Positions 35,477 to 47,090 of a DNA stretch of 64,000 bases are shown here, piece after piece. Location of the stretch: NCBI GenBank assembly GCA_950295325.1, contig OX485804.1, forward strand, positions 36,828,001 through 36,892,000, read 5' to 3'. The DNA comes from Polytrichum commune (taxonomy: Eukaryota > Streptophyta > Polytrichopsida > Polytrichales > Polytrichaceae). Numbering within the stretch: the stretch's first letter is position 1; every line of letters begins with the position of its first letter. The notes beneath the pieces are model-generated. The model was given only the letters and a program-made list of their open reading frames with translations. It was not told the DNA's origin and ran no database searches. A program made the translations under genes and the position numbers.

Positions 35477-35983
35477 GAGCTTGCCTATTTCCAAGCAGAG
35501 GAGCAAACACGTGCATGCCTCAAATATATTGATGCTTCGGTGACAATTGCCATGGGAGGTGTGGATATAGATGTTAGACTTCTTGTAAATTTGAGAAGGT
35601 TCACAAAGGAAAATTGCATTCCGGGCTTGTGCTTGGTGAAGAGGGGTAGCGCATTGACACAAAAACATTTCCAAATGGTTGTGAGGGGGAACTTTAATAG
35701 TCTACTGGTGTTAAACCAAACAATTAAGGTGTGTTTGGGTTGGGATGTGAGTCCATTGACGAGGGGTCATGTTGTTTCATGCAAGAAGTTGAGGGATGAG
35801 GGTTTGCATACATTCAAGGGCATGGTGGATTATTGTATGAATGACAACGGGGAAGAGCATTTTGAGTTTGTTCATAATAATGTCTCATCCCAAGACATGA
35901 ATGAATGTAAGTTGGAGTATGTGAAGTTCAGAAAGATTGGCTTGAACAATCAAATGCTTCCACCTTGCGGTGGATCATTGTGA
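35477..35983 (+). pseudogene. Relic open frame resembling a HUH/Rep-type nickase domain
   Basis: An open frame of 168 codons runs from just after an in-frame stop at 35474 to the stop at 35981-35983; the first ATG is at 35540. Landmarks are KHFQMV, similar to the metal-binding HUQ/HUH motif of rolling-circle nickases, and ~65 residues later KGMVDYCMND, similar to the Tyr-x2-Lys motif with the usual Lys replaced by Asn. These spacings fit Rep-like transposon or virus-derived proteins such as those of replitron-type elements. I see no helicase domain and no N-terminal start context, and the sequence after the stop has no recognised extension. If it is a Rep relic it lacks the catalytic Lys and is incomplete, so it should be inactive. 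Assignment is by motif resemblance only. Confidence 0.35.
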
Positions 35984-37322
35984 GAAGGAGTGGGAAATCA
36001 ATCGTGCACTTCAAGATGAATGTAATCTTCATGACACAAGGGTCCGTGCTTGAATGGACTTGGGAAACCAATGGTTGCGGAAGGATTTGTTTGATGGTTT
36101 TGCCGACGGAGGAGCTACATCCTTAGCTACCGAGGCCCCTAGACTTGCAAGGTCAAGCGTTGGGTTGTTAGTGCGTTGTGGCTTTGCTAGCATGCAACGG
36201 CAATGGCCATGTGCCGTTGTATGTGCATGTGAGAAGCATCCGCAAAATAAGCAAGGATGAAGCTATTAGAATAAATCCATGATAAAGGTCCTAGTTGGCC
36301 CACACTTTGTGCCAACGTGTCTTTTTTTACAACGTGTTTTTTTTTGGTTGCCTTGTGCAAAGGCCTACTAATTAATGAAACACCCGATATATCAAAAGGA
36401 ATTGCTATTAGAATAGCAACAGCTCGCACGACAACCCCAAAAAAACATTGTCTAAAAAAAGCTTTGCCAATCTCGGGAGTGTCTTGGCACCTGCTTTTCC
36501 ATCCACCACTAACACTATCGTTGCCACCTGGTTCTACATCCCACCGAACACCCATGTCCCCCGCTACATACTCCTCAAGGCCACCATAGATTCCCCATAA
36601 AACTTCAACCCTGCCCCCACAACCAATCCCATTTTTGCATGCCAAAGTAATTCCACGGTCCCCCCCTCCCCCCAAATGCCCCTAAAATAGGTCCCACTTA
36701 TTTGGACCTTACTTTCATACTTAACATCGTACCCAAGGTTGAAGATCGGTTTCTCAAACTAAGAAAAATATTTTTCTTGAGTGGGGACCAACGAGATTTG
36801 ACAAGACAGTGATGCCGCAGTAGCACCACTTCATCTTCTCATGCCTTGGACTTGGACTTGGACCTGGACCCTAGTGTAAACTACTTGGACCCAAAAATCT
36901 CCTCTAAAGTTAGACCAATAGGATCGCTTGATTTTGGAGTTTCTTTGGTCTTGGACCCTAGTGTAAACCCACCCTTAGTTTTACCACCAAGTAAGAGTGG
37001 AGTGTGAAGAATGGGATTCTAACCAAGCTAGTATCGTAATACTGTAAGTTTGAATCTTGTCAACCTCCGAGGGACTTTGCACCGCGAGTGTTTCGCAGAG
37101 AGTGTGAAGTTTCTCCAAACCCCAGCTGCCACGGCCTTCCCTTCCATAGCTCATCACAACTGCCATCGTCGCCGTCGTCGCAGGAAAGATCGGCAGCATT
37201 CCATTAAAGTATCGTGGAGCGGTGCGGAATCAGTCTTGCTGTGCGCCGGAAGCAACAGACAAGCGGACTCGAAACCAGAGCGCGGGATAATACTGAGCTG
37301 AACAAGAAAGAAAAAGGAAAGT
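35984..37322. other. Spacer and upstream region of RPN8
   Basis: 36.05-36.66 kb is GC-richer, with frames on both strands but no recognised protein; it may belong to the mobile relic before it. 36.83-36.97 kb contains a repeated 'ttggacctt/ggaccctagtgtaaac' phrase. 37.05-37.32 kb is GC-rich and is the probable RPN8 promoter and leader. Confidence 0.4.
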
Positions 37323-40300
37323 ATGGACGTCATAAGTGCGAGCGTGGGGGCGGGGTCGCAGGGAATTGAGAAGGTGGTGTTGCATCCGCTGGTGCTGCTC
37401 AGTATAGTGGACAATTACAACCGAGTTGCCAAGGATACGAGGCGGCGTGTCCTTGGAGTGCTGCTGGGCTCTACTTTCCGTGGCCGTGTCGACATCACCA
37501 ACAGCTACGCAGGTTTTGTTTTCGCCATCTGTCCATCAAACTAGTGATTAGGTTCTTTGTTGATTGCTCTGCCTCCTCCGCTCTGCGCCTTAGTTTAGTG
37601 GAGCGTTTTAGGGCTAGGGGATAGCGAGAGGCAGGGGAGGGTTTATCGTTTAGGGTAATCACTGTAGCGAGAGTGTGGAGGAGTGTGGGATGATTCCGTT
37701 CGTTTCTGCTCGAGATGGTTTTTTAAATGTTGGAAAAAGAGCTCTACTTGAGGATTTTGCAATCCCATTTGGGGACGATGACAAGGATGCCAGCATTTGG
37801 TTCCTGGATCACAATTATCACGAGGTCATGTAGATATCACTCAAAAAGCTATGGAGGTTTTCATCATCTAACCATCAATTTAGCGATTAGGTTTTAGTCG
37901 GCTCTGCAAGGGGATTGCTCTGCCCCCCTCCTATCTGCGTCTTAGTAGTTTAGTGGACCGTGTTAGGGTTAGGGGATCGCGGTAGACAGGGGAGAGGGAG
38001 GGTTTGGTTATTGTAATCACGTAGCAGGAGTGAGGAGTATGGGAATGTGCCATCAGCTGGCACTCGAGATGATGCTTTAGACGCTGAAATGAGAGCTTTA
38101 CTTGAAGATTTTGCAGTCCCATTTGACAAGGATGGCAGCATTTGGTTCCTGTATTACAACTATCACGAGGTCATCTAGATACCACCAAAACAGCTATGGA
38201 GATTTTCATCATCTGTCCATGGAATTTTGAGATTAGTTGTTGGTGGGTTCTGTAATGCGATTGCTCTGCCCCCTCCTCTATGCGCCTGAGTAGTTTGGAG
38301 GAGCGTTTTAGGGTTACGGGACGCCCAGAGGCATGGGACAGGGAGAGTTCGGGTAGGGTAAGAATGAGTAGTATGGGAAGGTGCCGTAGTCTGGCTCTCG
38401 CCTCTCGAGATGATGCTTTGAAAAAAGAGATGTACTTGAGGATTTTGCAGTCCCATTCGAGGGAGATGACAAGGATGCCAGCATATGGTTCCTGGATCAC
38501 AACTATCACGAGACTATGTAGATACCTGCAAACACCTATGCAGGTTTACATCTGTCCATCAATTTTTAGATTAGGTTCTTGGTCGGTTCTGTGTGAGGGA
38601 GAGGGAGTATTCATTAGTATTCATTTAGGGAAATCACTGTAGCAAGGGTGAGGAGTATGCGAAGGTGTTGTCCGCTGGCTCTCAAGATGATTAGGTGAAT
38701 GCTGAGAAAGAGCTGTTACTTGAGGATCTTTCTGTCACATTTGACAAGGATGCCAGCATTTTGGTTCCTGGATCAGAACTATCATGAGGCCGTTTTGATA
38801 GCCGTGGTGGTGTAGATATCACCAACAGCTATGGAGGTTTTCATCATTTGTTCATGAGTTTTTGTGATTAGGTCGTTGGTCAGTTCTGCAAGGTGATTGC
38901 TACTCCACCTTCTCTCTGTTACTTAGTTTAGTGTAGCGTTTAAGAGTTAGGGGACCCCAAGAGGCAGGGGAAGGGGTTTTTGTGTGACCGATGGAATGCG
39001 TTCAAGGTAACTACTGTAGGAAGAGTGAGGAGAATAGGAAGGTGCTGTTACTTGAGATCTTGCTTTAAATGCTGAGGAGAGCTGTGACTGTGATTTTGCA
39101 GTCCCATTTGAGGAAGATGACAAGGATGCTAGCATTTGGTTCTTGGATCACAACTATCACGAGGTCATGTACGACATGTTCAAGAGAATCAATGGTACTT
39201 TGTTTCTACCTGCATCTAAGTTCGTGAGATATTCATGTTGTGTTGAAGGGTAATAATATGTTTTTGTAGTGGATGCTTTATTGAGGCACATGACAATCAT
39301 AGAATCAAAAAGTGCCGAGGCGCTGAATCCTTGGCAATGGGCACACTGTAGTAACATGTCCTAACAGTTGCTCACACACCGTGAAGGCTATCTATACTCA
39401 CCTTGAATCGGGCTTCATCAACTAGTTAGATGTAACCTATATTTATCTGTAATGCTGGTCTTGGGAGATATGAAAAAATCACACAGAATGACTTGGGAGA
39501 TATATTTTCAGATTTCTTTTCATTATACTTATCTAGGGTCAATTTATAGAGCTCAAAGCCTGTTTGTGGATGTGTTGGAGACAGATTTTATTGCATGTCT
39601 TAAATAGGTGTCAATAGTACTCTTCAAGAACATTGCATGCCTTACAAGGCTGGTATTTCTCCTTGAAACCCCTACTAGGTGTTTGTCTTTACTTAGAGTT
39701 CAGGTCAACTTCTTGAGTATGATTTCAGGTTTTAATAGGAACTAAATGTTCCTGCCTTGTTTTCACTGAATAGCAAAGGAGCACGTCATAGGTTGGTACA
39801 GCACTGGGCCTAAACTCCGAGAGAATGATCTCGACATCCATGAACTATTTCGGGAGTGAGTACATTACCTTCTGAACCATAATATATTTGATCACTTCGT
39901 GTCTTTGAGACCAGGACATGATAAATGCATGTATTTATTTTGAACGTTGAAGGTTTGCATTTTAAGAGTTCCAAAAGAGGTACATTGATGATCTGGAACT
40001 GAAGGTTAGCATGCTGTGCAGTTACTGTCCAAATCCAGTTCTGGTGATCATCGATGTTGAACCAAAAGAGCTTGGTATCCCAACTAAGGCTTATTATGCA
40101 GTTGAGGAAGTGAAAGAGGTGAGCTATTCTGATACAAGGAGCTGTTCTTGGGTACACCAAAGAACCGCTCATTTTCTTTTGCTCGTGTTTCAAGTGGAGC
40201 CCCAGCAGAGAAGAATAATTTGCAGGTTTATTTGGAGCAGTTACAACATTTCTGCAGTTCACTGTTTGGGTTGTCTTTTTGATGGCGTGCAAATGAGCTG

Positions 40301-41981
40301 ATTGTGGGATCATATACAGGATGCTACACAAAAAAGCCAGAAAGCCTTCGTTCATGTTGCATCTGAGATTGGGGCTTATGAGGCTGAGGAAATTGGTATG
40401 TTGTATTCCCCTTTTCAAGGTGTTCATGACTTCTGCTATGCATCAATGAAATTGGTATAATATATTTGGTCAACGACAGAAAACTTAAAACTTTGAGATG
40501 CAATGACAGCTTGTTGTGAAACAGTCGCCATGCAGTCTGAGCTGTTTCGCATTTTCACTGTATAAATTAATAACGCAAATATTGTTTCTGGCATTGGAGA
40601 AGATTATTTCTGTACGATTATGTAGAGATTATTTCTATGCAAAAGCACTTGTATGTAGATTGAAACAAGGAAGTGGGCATTTGTATTGATAGATGTTGCT
40701 CTATGTATATACAGGTGTAGAGCATCTTTTAAGGGATGTGAAGGATGCTACAATCAGTACACTTGCCACTGAGGTATTACATTGTACTTGACAGACCTGC
40801 TGGTGTTCCCATCCTGCTGTAAACCTTTGATTCTTGTGATTGTGGAAAATACTACAATGGTCTTAGTGTTAAGGTTATTGCCATCGTTTTCTGCAGGTGG
40901 GAGGAAAGTTGGTGGCATTGAAGGGGTTGGAGGCAAGGCTGAAAGAAATACATGCATATCTAGAGCTTGTAGTTGATGGCCGGCTACCTCTTAACCATGA
41001 AATTCTATACCATCTTCAGGTAAGCTTCTTATCAACTTCTTGGGACTCTGAAATGTTTCCACTTGGGCAATTCTTTTATATGATATGGACAAAGAATCTC
41101 TTTGACTATGTGAGAATATGTAGTGTCTTTGAGAATGCTGTTGCTAAAGATTTGCTCTTGTATTCTAAGCAGGATGTATTCAATCTGCTACCCAACCTCA
41201 ATGTGCATGAGCTTGTCAAATCCTTTGCTGGTGAGTTTTAGACTTTGTCAGCACATCATATAGTTGTCGACAAACTTCCTTCTTTTCATGCTTTGTGTTG
41301 TATCTCATCATGTCCGCTATGGCTGGTTCACATTAAATTGGCTGTTGTGTTGAGCTCATTGTTCCTTATAATTTTCAAAAAAACTGCAAGAGCAATGCTT
41401 ACTCAATCAGACACAGAGATTGCAGAACTGCAATTTCTCCTGTAATTTGCAGAATGGCAATAGTTTGTAATGTAATCTGATGCTAGCAACGTTGCTATGT
41501 ATTGTCGTTTTGTAAACTGATGTACTCTTATTTGAAGTTTCCAAGGTCCAAACCTGATCCTGTTGACATCTTGGGTGGTGCCTTCCCTGTGCAGTGAAAA
41601 CAAATGACATGATGTTGGTGATTTATCTCTCGTCTCTTATTCGAAGCGTCATTGCACTACACAACCTTATCAACAATAAGGTAATGATTTCTGCATGTTT
41701 TAATACTAGGATATAGCTCCTACCTTCACCAAGTGAGCTAGTTACTTCATATCCTTCATGAATATGTGGATCAATTGTAGGAGGGCTTTGTACTGCTTTC
41801 ATCTTTATTGCTTGTGGCAGTCTTTGAAGATTCTCTATTCCCAGACGATTTCCCCTTTCAGAATAATATGATAGGCATATTATAATGATATGATGGTTAT
41901 GGTGGGGTGCAGATTTTAAATAAGGAACATGAGAGAATTTCAGATGCAGCATCAACTAGTGTTTCAGCTATTGCAGTCTAG
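37323..41981 (+). CDS. RPN8: 26S proteasome regulatory subunit RPN8 (PSMD7), MPN domain
   Basis: Ten exons (37323..37512, 39102..39194, 39774..39855, 40022..40118, 40320..40395, 40715..40773, 40897..41019, 41173..41230, 41595..41680, 41913..41981) give 310 residues; every join is GT..AG and in phase. The length matches plant RPN8 (~308). The MPN domain spans ~14-150 ([33 protein letters not shown]). At 101-106 the motif is GWYSTG, not the JAMM HTH, so this subunit has no peptidase activity; it forms the lid heterodimer with catalytic RPN11. The C-terminal half ([30 protein letters not shown]) is the helical part that joins the lid bundle. Intron 1 is 1589 bp and is a tandem array with dead copies of exon 2. 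The correct exon 2 is the last, as only it has both splice sites and an open frame. Confidence 0.97.
37762..37832 (+). pseudogene. Dead RPN8 exon 2 copy 1
   Basis: Encodes [20 protein letters not shown]-type sequence then reads straight into TAG at the unit junction. The acceptor is lost (ttttgcaa instead of ttttgcag) and there is no donor. Confidence 0.9.
38116..38177 (+). pseudogene. Dead RPN8 exon 2 copy 2
   Basis: The acceptor ttttgcag is intact, but 9 nt of the acidic EED codons are deleted, His/Asp positions are changed (FLYYNYHEV), and the frame ends at TAG at the junction. No donor. Confidence 0.9.
38451..38521 (+). pseudogene. Dead RPN8 exon 2 copy 3
   Basis: The best preserved copy: intact acceptor gattttgcag, frame [20 protein letters not shown], then TAG at the junction and no donor. 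If the acceptor were used, the transcript would gain a premature stop. Confidence 0.9.
38731..38795 (+). pseudogene. Dead RPN8 exon 2 copy 4
   Basis: The most decayed copy. The acceptor is lost (ctttctgtc), the acidic codons are deleted as in copy 2, and an extra T in 'gcattttggtt' shifts the frame. Confidence 0.85.
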
Positions 41982-43325
41982 GTAGTGCATAAGAGGCCGT
42001 TTCCACTTGATACACACACCAATTCAAAGGACTTTGTGGGTTGTTTACGCTTCCCTGTCAGATGAATATAATGGTATTCTTCATTTTCTTCATTACCATA
42101 TAGCATGATATGTATACATATTTATACACTTCCAAGTGGCACATGGAACTCCTGCATCTGATCACTCTAGTCCAATCTATCTTGTATTTGTTTGCCCATG
42201 CCCTGAGCCCTGTTTACACTACATAGTGCTCGAGTGGAGATCATGAGCTGAGAGCTCGAAGATTAGTGAGGTGCCTCTTACGCGTGCTTCTTCACTCGTA
42301 TCCACTTTACACACAAGCTCTCAACTTGAGAGCTCAAAGTTCTTACCAGGCTTACAACGCTTAGATGGATCCTATGTAGAATTAGCTAACTTACTTCCAT
42401 GGGCTTAGAAATTGTGGAGAGCTCGAGCTCTTGTTTTGTGAGCCCCAGGCCATGAGTGCTCCATTGATTTCCCATGAATGCGTTTTTGTTTCAGTATCAT
42501 TCCTTCACACTTGCTCAAACTATTTGAGATTGGTCAAGCTCTCACTAGTTTGAGCTCTGGATGAAAGCTTGTGAAACTCCTAGTATCAAACTCTCAAAAT
42601 TGTAAGTTTGAGCTCTGAACTCGAGCTGCAACCACATCCGAAGGGGGGGGGGTTGGCCCAAGCTCCCTTGTGTTCTTGATCATCAAATACTGGAAGGGCT
42701 TTAAAAGTGCTACTCTTATACTAGGATAATGATAGGGGATTGTTAAATCAACCATGTAGTTTGTTAAAACGACCACAAAGACATGTCATGTGGTCACTTG
42801 ACCTGTCAAATTTTGATTTTTCATCACATGAAGAGGAGCAAGGTGTTTATCTTTGTTAAAACAATAAACGTGGCCAACTTGGATGACATATAACCTGGTT
42901 TGTGGTCAATGATAATGACCTTCCCCTTATTACTAATTTTGTGGCATCGTACAACAGTAAACATGGACCTGTTTTCATACTGCAAATTGGTTTGGAAGAT
43001 AAGCAACTTCGTCAGGGGTGGTTCCCTAATTGTGGTATTGTCACAATATCAAAAGTATTGGTGAGCATAAACATCACTTTGATTGAATTCAATAAGTGCA
43101 GGTTTAGGAATCCATCCATGACATTATAGTTCACAACTAACAATACTTGTGTATAATGATACATGTCTTGAGCTGTTGAAAAAGATGTAAAGTATTCTGC
43201 AAACTTCCTCAGCTATTCTACAATTTTTCTACTATGTCAATCGAACAGAAGAAACTGTTCTGGTTTGACATTGCATCCTGCTGATACAAAGCTTCAAAAT
43301 TCACTATTGAGAATATGATATAACT
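41982..43325. other. Convergent intergenic region between RPN8 and the SUMO-like gene
   Basis: Should hold both 3' untranslated regions. 42230-42640 is unusually rich in GAGCTC/AGCTCGAG words (for example tggagagctcgagctcttg, tttgagctctg), a low-complexity, probably repeat-derived patch. A run of ten G's lies near 42644. No gene is supported. Confidence 0.5.
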
Positions 43326-46300
43326 TTAACACTTTTGAGGGCTCTTGTCATACACTTCGATAATGTCATCATTCTCCAGATCTAATTCCTTTGGAGTGCT
43401 ACTGGGAGAGAGTTGATCCCCATCAAAACGGAAACTGAATGCTGAAGGTGAAGCTCCCACCAGTTTTGCATAAGCGGAGAAGAGTTTTTCAAACTTGTCT
43501 GACTGTTCATACAAGAGATAACACTAGTCAACCTTCTGAAATTGTAATGCTTGGAATTTCAGAGTCAACATTGTTCAGGGTGATCCAAGAAGGTACAACG
43601 GGAATGTGCATATGATCTTGCAGAGAAGAATATGAGGATATGATAATGTGCGAAGAACTTGTTGATCTTGTAAGGAGCATGACCTAAACAACAATCTCAT
43701 TGTAGTTATGTAAGTGAACAAAGGATCTAACTAGAATACCAGAGGGCAATGAGTAATACGAACAGTGTATCTATGTTAAGACAATTCACAAGTGTGTCTT
43801 CTAACTTTTGCAAGGGCCATGATGTATTTGTAATGTAATCAATATATTCCAGGGAACTGCTTACCGAATAGATTCGAATAGACTGTGCAGACCCATTTTT
43901 GTTTTGCACTTTCAACAGAATTTTTTCTCTACTCCCAAAAGTTTCACTCTCTGGCTGGAGTTGAGGTTTTAGAATCTGAGGGGGAGTACTTGGAACAATT
44001 GGAGGATCTGGCACCCTCTGCCGTTGTACTTGCATCCTTGCCATCTCCTCAACCCTCCTTAAAAATCCTGGAGATGTTCGTGTCTCAATATTCAACAACT
44101 CATCTCTCTTCATCCTGTGAACAGAAAATTACATGAAATGCAATCAGTATTCTTTTGCGCAGAACAATACAAACACACTGGCCACCTGGGAAAAAATAGA
44201 AAATACCATAACCAACACAGTAATATAATCAAAATCAGCAAACTTTTCATTAAGCTCCTGCATGATAACAACATGCTGAGGTCTGATGTTCACGTCACCA
44301 GTGACTCATATGGTGCTGCACCACCCTAGCCATATCAGAGTATTCTTTTGGAATTCACATAGAAACGACCCATAATCCTATACATATTAACAAAAACTAG
44401 AGTGGAGTTTCTTACATTCACTAAATGTAGACGTTCTTTCAAGCAAAATGAAAGGATGTCATTATATATAGCTTTAAAGCACCATATGAATCCAATTCCA
44501 TTGAATATCTATATAAGTCTGAAATTATCATGTCCTCAAATATTGAAGGAAGTAAGGGAATGCTTTTTGGCGCAGCATACAGTACCTCAGCTGTTGTACT
44601 GTACGATCCCCACTAGATACCACTGGGGTTGCCAACTTTGGCAACGTGGGAGGTAAGGACAACCAATCATCATCGTCATCATCTAGCTCAGTGACATTCA
44701 TGCTAGAAGCTAATTTCGCTGTTGATACTGATGCTTTAACTGGAACCTGTATTTAATATAAAGCACACCATTGAACTTGTCAAAGCAGAATATTACAACG
44801 TACAAGAATCGCAAAAATGTGATTATATCCTGAGACTTAAAATAGGGCTTTAATGACCTGACTGCAAAACCATCTGAGTGCAAGGGTGGTGGATAATACA
44901 ACAGCCAGAAAAACTGCTTGCAACTTGCCACCTCCAGACAAATAGATAATGAACTAAAATTCCTTGTTTTCTACCCCCTTGGAAGATTCATTTTGTCAAT
45001 AGGATGTTGGCTCATGCACATGCAGAAATGCTTTACAATATTGTGAAGCTAATTGGGAGACTAGGTAACTAGGTACTAATAAACATTAAACAAGTGGTCT
45101 TACTTTCAAACAAGTAATACCAGGGAACACGTGGTGAACATTCACAAACCTTAGATTGCAATATCCCAGAACTGCGTTTTGGCGCAGATGCAATAATAAT
45201 ATCATCGTCACTAGAATCTGTCTCACACAAAAAAAACAGTTTGTAGGGATTTCATTTAAAGCTCAAATTGATAGGACACTTTCATATAGAAGGGAAAAGA
45301 GATACATCAGCTGATAACATGTAGGACGTTGTACAAAACACTAACCGTCAAGATATATTGGTTGAGCACTGACAGTCTTGCTATAGTCAAATAAGCTATC
45401 AAATTCTTCTTCCATTTCCTCCACCTGATCATTCAATAACAGTTTAGTCAATTCAAGGGCAGTTTCCTTCAAGTTGACAAATTTCTGTGATTCTTACAAA
45501 GGATGCCATTAATCACTATGGGTTGCATCACTTTCACCAGTGCTAACCTTTTCAAAGCATGAGGATTGATCATGCAGTAACCAATATTGTGAATTGAATT
45601 CATAACACATTACTTTCTGATAAAACAGACCACCAACCCATGTAGTGATTTATCACTTTTTGAGGGGAAGGGTTGAGCCATGTTTGCTCCACTAGAAAAT
45701 TTTCAGTAGAGAAAATTAAATAAATACCAAGACTCCTAATGGCCGTACTCCATCTCACAACCTCTAACTTTAGGGAGTAGGGCCTCTTAAAACAAAAGAA
45801 CTTTCTGTGAAGCGTAATGGAAGGCCTGCGCTACATAACAGAGTAGTCTTGTTAGGAATACAAAATTTAACCTGCGAATACTCTCCCTTAATTATGGAAT
45901 GTATGAAAGAATGTGAAGAGAAAAAAACAACTTACAAGAGAAACAGACACAGCCGATTATCCACCGTGACTATCAACAGAAATCGAAATAACAAGACACC
46001 TATCGTGCACAATTTTAATTGTCATCCCAGACCTCCTGAATACGTACTTCATAGAGCTAATACAGTAGCATGATCAGGCACCTTCATTTGGTCAATTCGT
46101 CACGCCTGGAAAATGCTCTTGCTTGTCACATACTATCATCTCTTCACCGAAGGCAAAAGCAAACTTAAAAAAAAGTCTGGCGAGTGATTTACTCGTGCAT
46201 CGATAGTAAAGCTCGGGAGAGAGGATATTCAATCAGCTCACACACTCAGGCAAATCGTCCACAATCCATCGGAACAGAGTGCACCTCATCTCGACCCTCT

Positions 46301-46667
46301 CTGAAAACTGGACAAATAGAGAGAGCAGGGAGTGCCTGTCTCCAAACATTTGTAGCACTCCAACACATTTAACTATGCGGTGCCTGTCTGAAATTCACTG
46401 ATGCACTTCCCCTTGAATTCTCTGGAAACAGAGTGCAGCGGTTCGTCTGTAAGAAACCTACTGATGCGATCGCACTCCACCGACAAGTTCCCGCCACCAT
46501 CACGAGTTCGTCACACATCTTAAGACACTAAAGAGTCAAACCGAGGCGATTCGTCACCAATTTCGTAGATTCCTGAGCCTAATGATGAGCGACCAAATTG
46601 AGAGGGGAGAAAAAGGCACATAGGTCGACGAACGTACCTGGCCAGGTGGAGGCGGAGCCGAAGTCAT
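43326..46667 (-). CDS. SUMO-like-domain protein (NIP45/Rad60/Esc2 type)
   Basis: Six minus-strand exons, 46667..46638, 45424..45346, 45217..45150, 44746..44586, 44114..43865 and 43502..43326, give 254 residues; all joins are GT..AG and phase-consistent. The N-terminal half is acidic with SUMO-interaction-like patches (SSDDDIIIASAP near 37-48; VTELDDDDDDWLSL). Residues ~176-248 form a ubiquitin/SUMO fold: EKILLKVQNKNGSAQSIRIY, then FEKLFSAYAKLVG, FSFRFDGDQLSP, STPKELDLENDDIIEVYD. It ends without a diglycine, so it is a fixed SUMO-like domain, not a conjugated modifier. Related yeast and animal proteins act with SUMO ligases and STUbLs in DNA repair; plants have short homologues such as Arabidopsis At1g68185. 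Intron 1 is 1213 bp. A nuclear role is inferred. Confidence 0.88.
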
Positions 46668-47090
46668 GATCGGTGGTGGTGGTGACGGCGGGGGCGGTGA
46701 CGAGGTAGGAAGGAGTTGGCAGGGTTTGCTAGCACGGTGATGCTACTTCCCAGCCTTCACTCTTTTTCTGTGAGATTTTGCCGCCAACTCCGCTTGAACG
46801 TTCACTCTTGGCGAGGACGAGAGAGGGAGAGAGAGCAGATGCAGCCTCCCGCTAACATACCAAACTTATTACTTTCCACACCAAACAACGCTTTGGAACT
46901 GAGAGATGGAAAGCAACGCAAGCAGAATGATGCCAGAGTGCCGACTGAACGAACGAACGAACGATTACTAGCGGAACGAATGCCGCACGCAGACACCGTC
47001 GGCAAAAAGACGATGAGCACGAGGACGAGGACGAGGACGAGGATGATGGCTCATCCACTCAGGTCTGGGCGCCAGTGATTGGCGGTTCTA
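46668..47090. promoter_or_regulatory. GC-rich upstream region of the SUMO-like gene
   Basis: Sequence immediately 5' of the gene is much richer in G+C than the spacer beyond and includes a (GGACGA)n tract near 47020-47045 and (GAACGAAC)n near 46945. Open frames on both strands are compositional artefacts. Probably leader and promoter. Confidence 0.4.

Larger units (their letters stand above)
37488..39168 (+). repeat. Five-unit tandem array inside RPN8 (exon-1 tail/intron/exon-2 units)
   Basis: Units 37488-37829 (342), 37830-38174 (345), 38175-38518 (344), 38519-38811 (293) and 38812-39168 (357 bp). Each unit runs from the end of exon 1 (gt(c/a)ga(c/t)atcaccaac..tatg) through the old intron to an exon 2 copy ending tatcacgaggtcatgt. 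Unit breakpoints fall where exon 1 (gtgtcgacatc) and exon 2 (atgtacgacatg) share a short similarity, consistent with unequal exchange there. Common interior words are 'cagctatggaggttttcatc', 'attgctctgcc', 'gtgaggagta' and 'acttgaggattttgcagtcc'. Only the first exon 1 tail and last exon 2 are functional. Confidence 0.93.

Noticed and set aside
36187-36675. 162-codon minus-strand frame
   Set aside because: Gly-rich start from a poly-C tract; no recognised domain or splice partners. Possibly part of a mobile relic, not a supported gene.
37931-38642. Frames of 63-120 codons inside RPN8 intron 1
   Set aside because: They arise from the tandem intronic units, mostly antisense or out of frame with exon 2.
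46716-47078. Frame of 120 codons divergent from the SUMO-like gene
   Set aside because: Contains simple-repeat-coded runs (RTRTRTR, RERERE); it looks like promoter/leader sequence.
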